Shown here: positions 24,609 to 33,012 of the stretch, one piece after another
Layout of the letters: every line of letters begins with the position of its first letter
Position numbering within the stretch: position 1 is the stretch's first letter
Origin: DAOMFB01 sp963801475
GTDB taxonomy: Bacteria > Acidobacteriota > Thermoanaerobaculia > UBA5066
NCBI GenBank assembly: GCA_963801475.1
Contig: CAWDEX010000002.1
Span: forward strand, 372,001-436,000
Reading direction: 5' to 3'
Length of the DNA stretch: 64,000 nt
Translations under genes and position numbers: made by a program
The notes under the pieces: generated by a model
Database searches by the model: none
What the model saw: the letters and a program-made list of their open reading frames with translations, nothing else
Told to the model about the DNA's origin: nothing

Positions 24609-25679
24609 ATGACACTTTCTCCTCCAGTCCCTGAGGATCAGCTTCGTTTCTTGCAGAACGTGCAGCGAATCCTTGAGGAAGGACTGTTCGTTGCTTCCTA
24701 CAAGTTCGCTCTGTTGCACGTTCTCGCGGATCTCGCGATCCTACATGGCGGAGATACTGGGAATGAGTTAACTCTGACCACCGACATTATCGCCGAGCGG
24801 TTCATCGAACTCTATTGGGGACAGACACGCCCATTTCCGGGGCGCGGCAGGACTGCAGTTCTGCGACAGAACGTCGGGAGCAAGGCCAAAATTCTGTCCG
24901 CAGTCGAGACGTTTCAGCAACAGCACAGCTCACGCATCGGCGAGGCGCGAAGAGATGAGTCATCATGGCGAAGTCTCATTCGAACCGTCCGAGCGGTGGT
25001 CCATGAGCAGCCGCTCTGGAAGCTACAGGTTATCGGTCGAGTGCGAGTCGAGTTTCTCTACCGAGACGAGGGGACTAAGGACCGGATTCGCCTGCTGCCC
25101 GGTGTCATGTTCTGCCTTCGACGTTTTCACGGTCTGATCGTTGAATTAACAAGAGGCAGTTGGGTTCGCTACGTTCGTGCAACTAACAGTGACGTTCTCG
25201 GCAATGCCACCGAACTTGAAGAGTTCCTCTTCGGCGCTGAGCGAGCAAACCTCGCCGTTTACCGTCAGATTCTCTTCGAGCCCCAGAAGGGCCGCTGCTT
25301 TTACTGCCGCACTGCCCTCGGATCGGCTGCGGAGGTCGACCACTTCGTACCTTGGGTTCTTTACCCAACGGACCTCGGCCACAACTTTGTTCTCGCGTGC
25401 CGCGCCTGCAACGGAGACAAGCGAGACCGTCTCGCGGCCTACTCCCATCTCGAGAGCTGGTCGACGCGGAACGAGGAGATGGGCCCGATGCTCACGGATC
25501 GATTCAGCCGCGCGGGACTTCCGTTCAATCTCGCCGCTATGCGCCGGATCGCATCGTGGGCTTACGCGCGGCTCGAGGCATCGAGGGGACTCTGCTGGCA
25601 GGGGAACCTGCCCAGAGAAGAGCGGATGGTGATCCTTGAGCCAGAATGGAGACAGGTTCTCGGAGAAGTTGAGCCTTAG
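24609..25679 (+). CDS. HNH endonuclease-domain protein
   Basis: 356 residues. The N-terminal ~200 residues are helical (ILEEGLFVASYKFALLHVLA, then AERFIELYWGQTRPF) and of unknown role. The HNH nuclease is at about 228-275: CFYCRTALGSAAEVDHFVPW, then GHNFVLACRACNGDKRDRLA, giving two zinc Cys pairs, the DH and the N of HNH. It directly follows the HIT gene (two-base gap). Such pairs occur in defence islands; a role in restricting foreign DNA is inference. Confidence 0.85.
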   Translation: MTLSPPVPEDQLRFLQNVQRILEEGLFVASYKFALLHVLADLAILHGGDTGNELTLTTDIIAERFIELYWGQTRPFPGRGRTAVLRQNVGSKAKILSAVETFQQQHSSRIGEARRDESSWRSLIRTVRAVVHEQPLWKLQVIGRVRVEFLYRDEGTKDRIRLLPGVMFCLRRFHGLIVELTRGSWVRYVRATNSDVLGNATELEEFLFGAERANLAVYRQILFEPQKGRCFYCRTALGSAAEVDHFVPWVLYPTDLGHNFVLACRACNGDKRDRLAAYSHLESWSTRNEEMGPMLTDRFSRAGLPFNLAAMRRIASWAYARLEASRGLCWQGNLPREERMVILEPEWRQVLGEVEP

Positions 25680-25916
25680 CGTTTGGAGTGGGTAGCTTCA
25701 CGGACGGACGACCTTGAGCGCAGGGCACGGAGCCACTTCCAAGAAACAGGTGGGTAGTGGAGGGGCTCGACACGCAGATCTGGGCCAACCAACCGAGGAA
25801 GCTGGGGCTCCGGCCTTCGCGGTGATCGGGTCGGGAAGGTAGGCCACTCGAAGAGAAGGCGCACTAGCGGCTGAAGAAGATGACCGCATCTGTAATCAAG
25901 AGGCACCGCGGAGCGG
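25680..25916. other. Intergenic region, no gene seen
   Basis: 237 bases between the HNH gene and the WYL regulator. No convincing ORF, RNA or strong promoter was found. Confidence 0.5.
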
Positions 25917-26933
25917 ATGGCAATGCCCGCGCGGTCGAAGCGGTTCGATAATGTTCCCATGGCCTTCAAGGACCGTCCCTATTTCCGGCGTCTGCAGGAG
26001 TTCGACGACCTGATGCGGCGGCGGCGGACGGTGACGACCGCGACGCTCGCGGCGAAGTGGGAGACCTCCACGAAGACCGTCCAGCGCTTCATCGACCAGA
26101 TGCGGGCCGACTTCGACGCACCGATCGAGTTCGACCGGGCGCGGAAGTCGTTCGTCTACACCGACCTCGACTACCGCGTGCCGTGGCTGCCGGTGGAGGG
26201 GAAGGACCTGTTCGCCATCGGCGTGGCGATGAAGGTGCTGCAGCTCTACGAGGGGACCCCGGCGGCCGACGACCTGCGGAAGGTCTACGTCCGCCTGTCG
26301 GAGTTCATGCCGCCCGAGATCCGCGTGAGGCCGTCGTCGCTGATGGAGCGGCTCTACATCCACCCGCAGCCGATCCGCCTCGTGGACCCGCGCGTCTGGG
26401 AGGCCGCGGCCGACGCGCTGCGGGAGAAGACGGCCGTCGAGATCGACTACCGGAAGCCCGGGAAGACGCCGGAGCGGCGGACGGTGGAGCCGTACTGCAT
26501 GCTGCTGGCCGGCTCCGACTGGCTGCTGGCCGCGCGCGACCCCGAGGACGGGAAGGTGAAGACCTTCTACGTGAACCGGATCGTGTCGGCAAAGGGGACG
26601 GGGAGCCGTTTCGCCATTCCGAAGGACTTCGACCCGGCGAGGCACTTCGGGGAGTCGATCGGCATCTGGGTCGGTAACGCGCCGTTCCGTTTCCGCGTCC
26701 GGCTGGACAAGGAGGTCGCCGCCTGGAGCGAGGAGGTGCGCTGGCACCCGAAGCAGAAGGTGACGCGGAACGGCGACGGGTCGATCGACCTGGAGCTTCC
26801 GGCCGGCTCGCTCTGGGAGGCGCGGCGCTTCGTCCTGTCGTTCGGGCGGCACGCGAAGGCGCTCGGCCCCGACGAGCTAGTCGCCGACCTGCGCGAGGAG
26901 GCCGCCGCCATGGCGGAGACGTACCTGGGTTGA
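25917..26933 (+). CDS. WYL-domain transcriptional regulator
   Basis: 338 residues (or 324 from the ATG at 25959). An N-terminal winged helix (MRRRRTVTTATLAAKWETST, then KTVQRFIDQMR) is followed by a WYL domain (about 155-225: KTAVEIDYRKPGKTPERRTV, then EPYCMLLAGSDWLLAARDPE) and a C-terminal WCX-like extension. WYL regulators bind nucleic-acid-like ligands and often control defence or DNA-damage genes. It sits just after the HIT/HNH pair. Confidence 0.88.
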   Translation: MAMPARSKRFDNVPMAFKDRPYFRRLQEFDDLMRRRRTVTTATLAAKWETSTKTVQRFIDQMRADFDAPIEFDRARKSFVYTDLDYRVPWLPVEGKDLFAIGVAMKVLQLYEGTPAADDLRKVYVRLSEFMPPEIRVRPSSLMERLYIHPQPIRLVDPRVWEAAADALREKTAVEIDYRKPGKTPERRTVEPYCMLLAGSDWLLAARDPEDGKVKTFYVNRIVSAKGTGSRFAIPKDFDPARHFGESIGIWVGNAPFRFRVRLDKEVAAWSEEVRWHPKQKVTRNGDGSIDLELPAGSLWEARRFVLSFGRHAKALGPDELVADLREEAAAMAETYLG

Positions 26934-26941
26934 CCTCGCAG

Positions 26942-26966
26942 CCGTTTCCTCGATGAGAGGAAACGG
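26942..26966 (+). terminator. Strong hairpin after the WYL gene
   Basis: CCGTTTCCTC/GAGGAAACGG, a perfect 10-base stem with loop GATGA, beginning eight bases after the WYL stop. There is no T-tract, so termination is probable but not certain. Confidence 0.5.
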
Positions 26967-27002
26967 ACTGTGTCGGAGAAACAGGGCGATAGAATCCTCA
27001 CG

Positions 27003-27254
27003 ATGTCCAACGCCCACGCGTCTCACCGGCTCGAATCCATCCTGTCGCGCGTCGCGAAGGGGGAGCGAATGATCCTGCGATCGGGACGGAAGGCCGTTGC
27101 GGCGATCGTTCCCATCAAGGATCTGATGGTGCTGGAGGCGCGTAAGGTGCGGTCCGTTCGCCCGACGCCGGCTGAGGTCGCGGAAGTCCGGAAGGCGCGC
27201 GCCGGGCGCGGGTCGGTTTCCGCCGCCGCCCTGTTCAAGGAGCTGGGGCTCTGA
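27003..27254 (+). CDS. Phd/YefM-type antitoxin
   Basis: 83 residues: SHRLESILSRVAKGERMILR followed by SGRKAVAAIVPIKDLMVLE is the Phd/YefM DNA-binding fold, and a Lys/Arg-rich tail binds the toxin. Its stop is overlapped by the RelE-like toxin gene as CTGA. A truncated second copy of the first 30 codons lies at 29807. Confidence 0.85.
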   Translation: MSNAHASHRLESILSRVAKGERMILRSGRKAVAAIVPIKDLMVLEARKVRSVRPTPAEVAEVRKARAGRGSVSAAALFKELGL

Positions 27255-27508
27255 ACCGGTACCGGGTCGAGTTCTCGTCCCACGCAGCCCGACAGTTCCG
27301 AAAGCTCCCAGCCTCGATTCAGGGACGTATCAAGCCGCGGATCCTCGCGCTCGCGGCCGACCCACGCCCCGTTGGGGCCGTGAAGCTCACCGGGTTGGAT
27401 GCGTTCCGAATCCGCGTCGGCGACTACCGTGTGGTCTACGAGATACGGGACGACGTTCTTCTCGTTCTGATCCTCTCGGTGGGGCACCGGAGAGAGGTCT
27501 ACGGGTAG
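27251..27508 (+). CDS. RelE/ParE-type toxin with an apparent CTG start
   Basis: 85 residues, missed if only ATG, GTG or TTG starts are allowed. Reading from CTG at 27251 gives NRYRVEFSSHAARQFRKLPA, then IQGRIKPRILALAADPRP, GLDAFRIRVGDYRVVYEIRD and LLVLILSVGHRREVYG before TAG at 27506. This is a complete RelE fold including the R-x-G-D-Y-R-V-x-Y core and the GHRREVY end. No other in-frame start exists before the middle of the domain. Translation is probably coupled to the antitoxin through the CTGA overlap. Confidence 0.85.
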   Translation: MNRYRVEFSSHAARQFRKLPASIQGRIKPRILALAADPRPVGAVKLTGLDAFRIRVGDYRVVYEIRDDVLLVLILSVGHRREVYG

Positions 27509-27791
27509 GTTCTGTCTCTCAGGTCCGGGTGAGAAACCGCGGCCGCGATCAGCCTCGAGTTCCCGCGGACCGAGCTGACGTGCCTCTTCTTCAGAGGCTT
27601 TCACCCGAGATGGTGGGGGTGCGCCGTCTCGGGCTCAGCTGTCGCTGAATCGGGATGGAGCCCGGAACTAACGACAAGGTGGTCGGGAAGGCACTTCGCT
27701 GGTTCACGCCCCCGTGATCAGGGCGCCTAATCACGAAGGCGCGTGCCTGGACGCGACCTCAGCTCGTCTTCAGGAGAGGTCTCGGCAGACT
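27509..27791. other. Intergenic region, no gene seen
   Basis: 283 bases between the RelE gene and a higA remnant. I find no ORF, repeat or RNA that I can support. Confidence 0.5.
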
Positions 27792-27945
27792 CTAAACGTG
27801 TCTGGCGGCGGCGTAGGGGTTGACGGCCTTCTGCGCGTTCATCCAGAAGTCAGGCGAGGACCGAAAGGCCACGCCGAGCCTCAGCGCCATCTCGACCGTC
27901 ACGGCGCACCAGCCGTTGCCGATGCGGTTCACAACCTTGCGGCTG
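27792..27945 (-). pseudogene. Decayed HigA-like C-terminal fragment
   Basis: Minus-strand reading RKVVNRIGNGWCAVTVEMAL then RLGVAFRSSPDFWMNAQ, followed by a stop at 27794. This is the second half of the HigA helix-turn-helix domain (compare AVTAEMALRLG, SPEFWMNLQ), with the N-terminal half gone. It lies directly beyond the intact higA, so it may be left from a tandem duplication or an older module. Confidence 0.7.
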
Positions 27946-27967
27946 CGCCCGCCGGGCGCGCGAGCCT

Positions 27968-28237
27968 TCACGCAGCGCTCTTGCGGCGCTCGGCCCGGTA
28001 GGCGTGCCAGAGGTCCCAGCCCGTCTGCATGTTGAGCCAGAACTCCGGAGACGTGCCCAGAAGATCGGCGAGGCGAAGGGCGGTGGCGGCGGTGACGCCG
28101 CGCTTTCCCCGGATCAGCTCGTTGAGGCGGTTCGTCGAGATCTTCATCCGGCGCGCCGCGTCGGCCTGACTGATTCCGAGTGGCTTCAGGAACTCCTCCA
28201 GCAACATCTCGCCGGGGTGCGTGGGCGGCCGCTTCAT
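27968..28237 (-). CDS. higA: HigA-type antitoxin
   Basis: 89 residues from the ATG at 28237 (MKRPPTHPGEMLLEEFLKPL). This is the classic HigA start; the GTG at 28276 and ATG at 28300 would add a tail overlapping higB. The helix-turn-helix is ISQADAARRMKISTNRLNEL followed by IRGKRGVTAATALRLADLL, then TSPEFWLNMQTGWDLW. Toxin gene upstream, antitoxin downstream, the usual hig order. Confidence 0.9.
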   Translation of the reverse strand: MKRPPTHPGEMLLEEFLKPLGISQADAARRMKISTNRLNELIRGKRGVTAATALRLADLLGTSPEFWLNMQTGWDLWHAYRAERRKSAA

Positions 28238-28259
28238 CCGGCGGACGTCGACGGGCGAA

Positions 28260-28550
28260 TCAGTGGTAGTCCTCACAGCGCACCTCCCATGCATGGCCAT
28301 CTTCGAACCGGAACGTGATACGGAACCTCTCGTTGACCCGGATGCTGTGCCGCCCCTTCAGGTCGCCTTTCAAGGCCTCCAGGCGATTCCCGGGAGGCAC
28401 TCGCAGGTCGGCCAGCGCCTTTGCCGCCTGAAGGGCGTCGAGCTTTCGAGGAATCAAGGCCCATAGCTCCTTCGGAAGCCGGCGAGCGACCCGGCTGTCC
28501 TCCCCGTAGAAGACGTGTTCCGTGGCCGCGTCGCCGAACGACCGGATCAC
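28260..28550 (-). CDS. higB: HigB-type RNase toxin
   Basis: 96 residues of the plasmid-maintenance killer branch of RelE: MIRSFGDAATEHVFYGEDSR, then LDALQAAKALADLRVPPGNR, LKGDLKGRHSIRVNERFRIT and WEVRCEDYH. All core elements (LKGDLKG, SIRVNERFRI, V-x-x-DYH) are intact. It ends 22 bases before the chosen higA start. Confidence 0.92.
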   Translation of the reverse strand: MIRSFGDAATEHVFYGEDSRVARRLPKELWALIPRKLDALQAAKALADLRVPPGNRLEALKGDLKGRHSIRVNERFRITFRFEDGHAWEVRCEDYH

Positions 28551-28599
28551 GAAAGGAGATTATACATGGATACCGTGTAGGAGAGGATTTGTCTCCCGC

Positions 28600-28690
28600 A
28601 GACCGGCGAGAAACGCCAGTGCCCACACGGAAGACGTACTTTGCCCGGCCGCTGGTGGGAGAGGACCTGGTAGACGAGCCGCCAGCCGGA
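28600..28690 (-). pseudogene. Remnant of a YoeB-like toxin
   Basis: Just past the yefM stop the minus strand reads WRLVYQVLSHQRPGKVRLPC, the end of a YoeB/Txe toxin (HRLVYQV-, then -VKVLRMW). The first ~50 codons of the toxin are missing, consistent with an internal deletion that joins the antitoxin end to the toxin end. No start codon or complete domain remains. Confidence 0.6.
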
Positions 28691-28692
28691 CG

Positions 28693-28935
28693 TCACCAGC
28701 CCGGTCCCTTCGCGCAACGGGAGATCGGGGTCTTCATCCCCTTGCGGGTCGACTCGCTCATCCCCGGAATGGAGAGAAGGTGGAGCGTCTCCTGGATGGC
28801 GTCCCACTCCTCCTCGGAGATGAGGATGGCGTTCTTCCTGCGCCCCGTGATCCGGATCGGCTCGTGCCGCTCGGCGGCCTCGTCGAGGAGACCGTAGAGC
28901 CGCGTGCGCGCTGAGGTGGCTCGAATGCTGGGCAT
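28693..28935 (-). CDS. YefM-type antitoxin, now without an intact toxin
   Basis: 80 residues from ATG at 28935: MPSIRATSARTRLYGLLDEA, then PIRITGRRKNAILISEEEWD and TLHLLSIPGMSESTRKGM, the full YefM fold and toxin-binding tail. Only a decayed YoeB end follows. An orphan antitoxin can still protect against related toxins. Confidence 0.85.
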   Translation of the reverse strand: MPSIRATSARTRLYGLLDEAAERHEPIRITGRRKNAILISEEEWDAIQETLHLLSIPGMSESTRKGMKTPISRCAKGPGW

Positions 28936-29054
28936 GACGACCTCGCGACAGGAATTGGACGGAAAAGCGTACGGTTCGGCCAGGAACTCTCGCCCGGGAC
29001 CGTCTAGGTGTCGAGGCGGGAAAGGCCGGGGCGAGGGGGAGGTCGGGGGGCGGC

Positions 29055-29411
29055 TCAGCCCTTCGGTCCGTCTCGGACGGAGAGAATACTCTCGACCAGC
29101 GGAATGAGGGCGGGTAGATCGGTCTTCACGGTATCCCAAATCCGGTCGTAATCGACCGTGTCGTAGCCGTGAATGATCCGGTTTCGAATCCCGATCATGG
29201 CTCCCCACGGAAGGTCCGGCATCTTCTACCGGGATTCCTGCGGCACGCGTGAGGCCGCTTCCCCGATGACCTCCAGGAGCCGGGTGAGTGCGAGCTGCCG
29301 AAGACGGTCTTCGTCCAGGTCCTTCCTCGTCATCCCATCGACGATTTCGCGGGCCTCGCGAGCAGCGTCGAGGATGTGCCTCAGATAGACGAGCTCGTCA
29401 TGCTGCGTCAT
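29055..29411 (-). pseudogene. HepT-like toxin with one in-frame stop
   Basis: Second HepT/MntA module. Codons 1-61 read MTQHDELVYLRHILDAAREA onward to RVPQESR, then a TAG. The same frame continues KMPDLPWGAMIGIRNRIIHG then YDTVDYD to TGA at 29055, including the catalytic RNRIIHGY. A single substitution interrupts an otherwise complete gene, suggesting selection against an active toxin, or a base error. It overlaps the mntA stop by 14 bases as in the first module. Confidence 0.8.
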
Positions 29412-29721
29412 AGAGCGATACCGCTTCGCGGATGACGCGGTCGCGGAAGTACGGACTCAAAGACATCGGGGTTTGGAGGTCGACGTTTCGCCCGAGTATG
29501 CGACCCAGTTCTTCCTTCATGTCGAAGAGACCGAAATAGCCGACGCCGGCGCCTGGCTCGAACTCCACGAGAATGTCGATGTCACTCTCGGGCCGGAAGT
29601 CATCACGCAGGACCGACCCGAAGAGCGAAAGGCGCCGGACACGGTGCCGCCGGCAGAAGTCGGCGATGACTTCCGGAGGCACGGCAAACCGTTCAGCGAG
29701 GGCAATTCCGCTTGTTTTCAT
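29398..29721 (-). CDS. mntA: MntA-type nucleotidyltransferase antitoxin, second copy
   Basis: 107 residues with the intact motif GSVLRDDFRPESDIDILVEF and C-terminal RVIREAVSLYDAA. It is clearly a paralogue of the protein at 15437. It is complete although its HepT partner carries a stop. Confidence 0.88.
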   Translation of the reverse strand: MKTSGIALAERFAVPPEVIADFCRRHRVRRLSLFGSVLRDDFRPESDIDILVEFEPGAGVGYFGLFDMKEELGRILGRNVDLQTPMSLSPYFRDRVIREAVSLYDAA

Positions 29722-29806
29722 CCCACTACGATTCTACGTTGACTCAGGTTTCCGGCAGGTGAACGTCGGTGCGGGAGCGAGTAGAGATCTCGACAGGATT
29801 CACCCG

Positions 29807-29896
29807 ATGTCAAACGCCCGCACATCTCACCGGCTCGAAACGAGCCTGTCGCGCGTCGCGAAGGGTGAGCGGATGATTCTGCGATCGGGACGGAAA
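29807..29896 (+). pseudogene. Truncated Phd-type antitoxin fragment
   Basis: ATG at 29807, then SNARTSHRLETSLSRVAKGE and RMILRSGRK, nearly the same as the first 30 codons of the antitoxin at 27003. Similarity stops abruptly after SGRK and the frame runs on into unrelated sequence. It lies just upstream of the kinase gene, so it may mark a recombination joint. Confidence 0.7.
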
Positions 29897-29978
29897 CTTG
29901 AGTGGGGTCGCGTCTCAATTTTCGATTATCTTCTTCGAATCCCACCAGCCTCCGCCGTCTTAGACTCGGCCTGCGTTC

Positions 29979-32393
29979 ATGAAGACAGACGACCCCGTCG
30001 ACCCTTCGGCAATCGACGCAGACCGGACTCTCGATCGTGACCCGTCGCGCCCGCCCGCGGCCTCGACGACTGAGGGGCTCCCCCGCGAGATCGGCGGCTT
30101 CCGCATCCTCGGACAGCTCGGCGAAGGCGGAATGGGGATCGTCTACGAGGCCGAGCAGCAGAGCCCGCACCGAAGGGTCGCTCTCAAGATCGTGCGCGGC
30201 GGGCACTTCGTCGACGAGCAGTACCTCCGGATGTTCCGGCGGGAGACCGAGACGCTCGCGCGGCTCACCCACCCGAACATCGCGGCCATTTACGAGGCGG
30301 GCCGCACGGACGACGGCCAGCACTTCTTCACGATGGAGCTGGTCCAGGGCGAGACGCTCGCCGCGTGGGCCCGGCGGCGCCTCGGCGGCGACCAGCCGAG
30401 CCCGGCGCAGATCCGCGAGCGACTGCGCCACTTCGTCACCATCTGCCAGGCCGTCAACTATGCGCACCAACGCGGCGTCATCCACCGTGACCTGAAGCCC
30501 TCGAACATCGTCGTCACGGACGCCGGTGCCAAGATCCTCGACTTCGGCCTGGCGCGCATCACCGACGCGGACGTGGCGGCGGCCACGGTGCTGAGCGAGG
30601 TCGGCCTGATCCGGGGGACGCTCCCGTACATGAGCCCGGAGCAGGCGCGCGGCGACAGCCGCGACATCGACCTGAGGACCGACGTTTACTCGCTCGGGGT
30701 CGTCCTGTACGAGCTGGTCTCCGGAAAGCTCCCGTACGACACGCGGAGCGTCTCGGTCGTTCAGGCGATCCGCGTCATCTGCGAGGAGCCTCCCGCGGCC
30801 CTGACGACGGATGCCGACCTTTCGACGATTGTCGCCAAGGCCATCGAGAAGGAGCCCGACGGCCGGTACCAGAGCGCGGCGGCCCTGGCCGAGGACGTCG
30901 AGCGCTACCTCGCGAACCAGCCGATCCTCGCGCACCCGCCGAGCACGGTGTATCAGCTCAAGAAGCTGGTCGCGCGGCACAAGGGGAGCTTCGCGGCGGC
31001 GGGGTTGATCGCGGTGCTGCTCGTGGCGCTGGGCGTGACGATGGTCGTGCAGGCCGGGCGCGTGCGGAGAGAGCGTGACCGGGCGGCGGCCGAGGCCGCG
31101 AAGGCGAGCGCGATCAACTCGTTCCTCCAGGACGCGCTGGGCGCCGCAGACCCGTGGTCGAAGGGTTCGCGCAACGTGTCGCTGCTGGACGCGCTCAGGC
31201 AGGCGCAGGACAAGGCGCGCACGGCGTTCGTGAACCAGCCGCTCGTCGAGGCGTCGGTGCTGCAGACGATCGGGACGACGTTCGGAAACCTCGCGGAGTA
31301 CCCGGAAGCCGAGAAGGCGCTGCGCGCGTCGCTGGACCTGCGCGTGAAGGCGGCGGGCGCGAAGAGCGCCGAAGCCGCGGAGTCGCTCGGGGCGCTCTCC
31401 CAGATGTACGCCCTCTGGCGGAAGTTCGACGAGGCGGAGAAACGCGCCCGGGAGGCGTTCGAGATCTCGCGCGGACTCCACGGCGAGAAGAGCGTGGAGG
31501 CGGCCGCCCGGACGTACGACCTTTCCAACGCGCTCTTCGGTCTCGGAAAGCCCGCCGAGGCGAAAGCGCTCGCCGAGGAGATCCTCCGGATCGTGCGGGG
31601 ACGGGGCGCGGACCGGACGCCCGAGTCCGCCAAGGCCGAGACCGACGCCCTCCTCATCCTCATCCAGGTCGCCACGGCCGAAGAGGACTACAAGAACCTC
31701 ACGGCCCTGTCCCGTGAGCGGCTGGACCTGTTGAAGAAGCGGCGCGGAGACCGGCACCCGGAGGTCGCCCAGGCCCTGAGCGATTACGCCCTCGCCCTGA
31801 TGTACACGGGCGACTTCGCCGCCGCCGAGCGCGCCTACGGCGAGGTCATCGAGATGGACATCGCGCTCCTCGGGGAAGACCACCCGGAGGTGGCGTCGGC
31901 GCGCGAGAACCTGGGGAACGTCTACTTCCGGAGCGGTCAGCTGGACAAGACCGCGAAGAACCTCGAGGTCGTGCTGGCCATGCGGAGGAAGGCCCTGGGC
32001 GACGACTCGGAGCCCGTGGCGCGGACGCTGGCGAACATGGCCACCGTCTACAGGAAGGCCGGCAACGACGAGGCCGCCGAGAGGACCTACCGCGAGGCGC
32101 TCGAGCGGCTGACGAGAAAGCTCGGGCCCGACCATCCCGACGTCGGCATGACCCTCCTCGGCTTCGGCGACCTCCTCAGGAAGAAGGGCAACTTCCCCGA
32201 GGCCGAGGCCGCGCTCTTGCGCTCGCTGGAGATCCGCGTCAAGGCGTTCGGGGAGAGCAACGACATGGCGCAGCGGACGATCAAGGTGCTCGTCACTCTC
32301 TACACCGAGTGGAAGAAGCCCGCGGAGGCGGCGGCGTACACGGCGAGGCTGAAGCCCGTGGAACCGCAGGCCCCGGCCACCGCTCCGCGGTAG
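29979..32393 (+). CDS. Ser/Thr protein kinase with membrane segment and TPR repeats
   Basis: 804 residues. Kinase domain about 41-310: GQLGEGGMGIVYEAE (Gly loop 46-60), Lys70, HRDLKPSNI (169-177), DFG (188-190) and SPEQARGD. One membrane helix at about 339-358, then an extracytoplasmic tetratricopeptide region (about 400-790) with repeated A-x-x-x-Y-P/G-E-A-E-x-x-x-R units (YPEAEKALR, FDEAEKRAR, FAAAERAYGE, NEEAAERTYRE-type). A receptor-like kinase of a type abundant in Acidobacteriota and myxobacteria; the ligand or client is unknown. It stands alone. Confidence 0.95.
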   Translation: MKTDDPVDPSAIDADRTLDRDPSRPPAASTTEGLPREIGGFRILGQLGEGGMGIVYEAEQQSPHRRVALKIVRGGHFVDEQYLRMFRRETETLARLTHPNIAAIYEAGRTDDGQHFFTMELVQGETLAAWARRRLGGDQPSPAQIRERLRHFVTICQAVNYAHQRGVIHRDLKPSNIVVTDAGAKILDFGLARITDADVAAATVLSEVGLIRGTLPYMSPEQARGDSRDIDLRTDVYSLGVVLYELVSGKLPYDTRSVSVVQAIRVICEEPPAALTTDADLSTIVAKAIEKEPDGRYQSAAALAEDVERYLANQPILAHPPSTVYQLKKLVARHKGSFAAAGLIAVLLVALGVTMVVQAGRVRRERDRAAAEAAKASAINSFLQDALGAADPWSKGSRNVSLLDALRQAQDKARTAFVNQPLVEASVLQTIGTTFGNLAEYPEAEKALRASLDLRVKAAGAKSAEAAESLGALSQMYALWRKFDEAEKRAREAFEISRGLHGEKSVEAAARTYDLSNALFGLGKPAEAKALAEEILRIVRGRGADRTPESAKAETDALLILIQVATAEEDYKNLTALSRERLDLLKKRRGDRHPEVAQALSDYALALMYTGDFAAAERAYGEVIEMDIALLGEDHPEVASARENLGNVYFRSGQLDKTAKNLEVVLAMRRKALGDDSEPVARTLANMATVYRKAGNDEAAERTYREALERLTRKLGPDHPDVGMTLLGFGDLLRKKGNFPEAEAALLRSLEIRVKAFGESNDMAQRTIKVLVTLYTEWKKPAEAAAYTARLKPVEPQAPATAPR

Positions 32394-32493
32394 CGGGGGG
32401 TTACGTTCCGCTGGCGCCGATCACCGTGGGAGCGACGATCGAGGTGGAAAACGTCGGGGCAAGGGAGAGGTGGGAGGGAGGGGGCCTCCGCTT

Positions 32494-32757
32494 TCAGAGC
32501 CCGCGATACGCCTTGCCACGAAGCCTGACGCGCGTCACCGTCACGATCCGGGCTGCATCGGCGACCTCATAAAGTATCCGGTAGTCGCCGACCCTGATCC
32601 TGTACAGGCCCTGGTGGCCGGCCATGGCCTTCGCCCCGTGCGGCCGCGGGTCATGTTCAAGCCCCAAGAGATGAGGATCGAGGCGCCTTCGGGCAGAGAG
32701 GGGAAGCTTCAGGAACTCGCGCTGAGCGGACGAAAGGAATTCGAGCCGGTAGGCCAC
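32494..32757 (-). CDS. RelE/ParE-type toxin
   Basis: 87 residues: MAYRLEFLSSAQREFLKLPL, then ARRRLDPHLLGLEHDPRPHG and GLYRIRVGDYRILYEVAD, a complete RelE fold with the R-x-G-D-Y-R-I-x-Y core. The antitoxin gene precedes it by three bases. Confidence 0.88.
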   Translation of the reverse strand: MAYRLEFLSSAQREFLKLPLSARRRLDPHLLGLEHDPRPHGAKAMAGHQGLYRIRVGDYRILYEVADAARIVTVTRVRLRGKAYRGL

Positions 32758-32760
32758 GCC

Positions 32761-33012
32761 TTACAGCCCGGCGCGCTTGCGGACCTCGGAGTAGGAAATC
32801 CGCTTTTCCTTGGAGTCGGCGAGTCGGGCGAGCGAGATGCCGACGTCGAAGCGATCCTCCAGCTCCTCCAGAAGCCTCAGGTCCGCCATCGAGACGACCG
32901 CGGCGACTGGCTTCCTTCCCCGGCGGACGATCACCCGCTCGCCCCGGCAGGCCCGGGCAAGGGTGGACTCGCTAACGGAGGAAGGCGGCTTCCGGGCAGC
33001 GGCTCGACTCAT
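32761..33012 (-). CDS. Phd/RelB-type antitoxin
   Basis: 83 residues. GERVIVRRGRKPVAAVVSMA followed by DLRLLEELEDRFDV is the Phd/YefM-type fold. It is encoded just before the RelE toxin. It is the last module before the tmRNA 3' end, 137 bases away. Confidence 0.82.
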   Translation of the reverse strand: MSRAAARKPPSSVSESTLARACRGERVIVRRGRKPVAAVVSMADLRLLEELEDRFDVGISLARLADSKEKRISYSEVRKRAGL

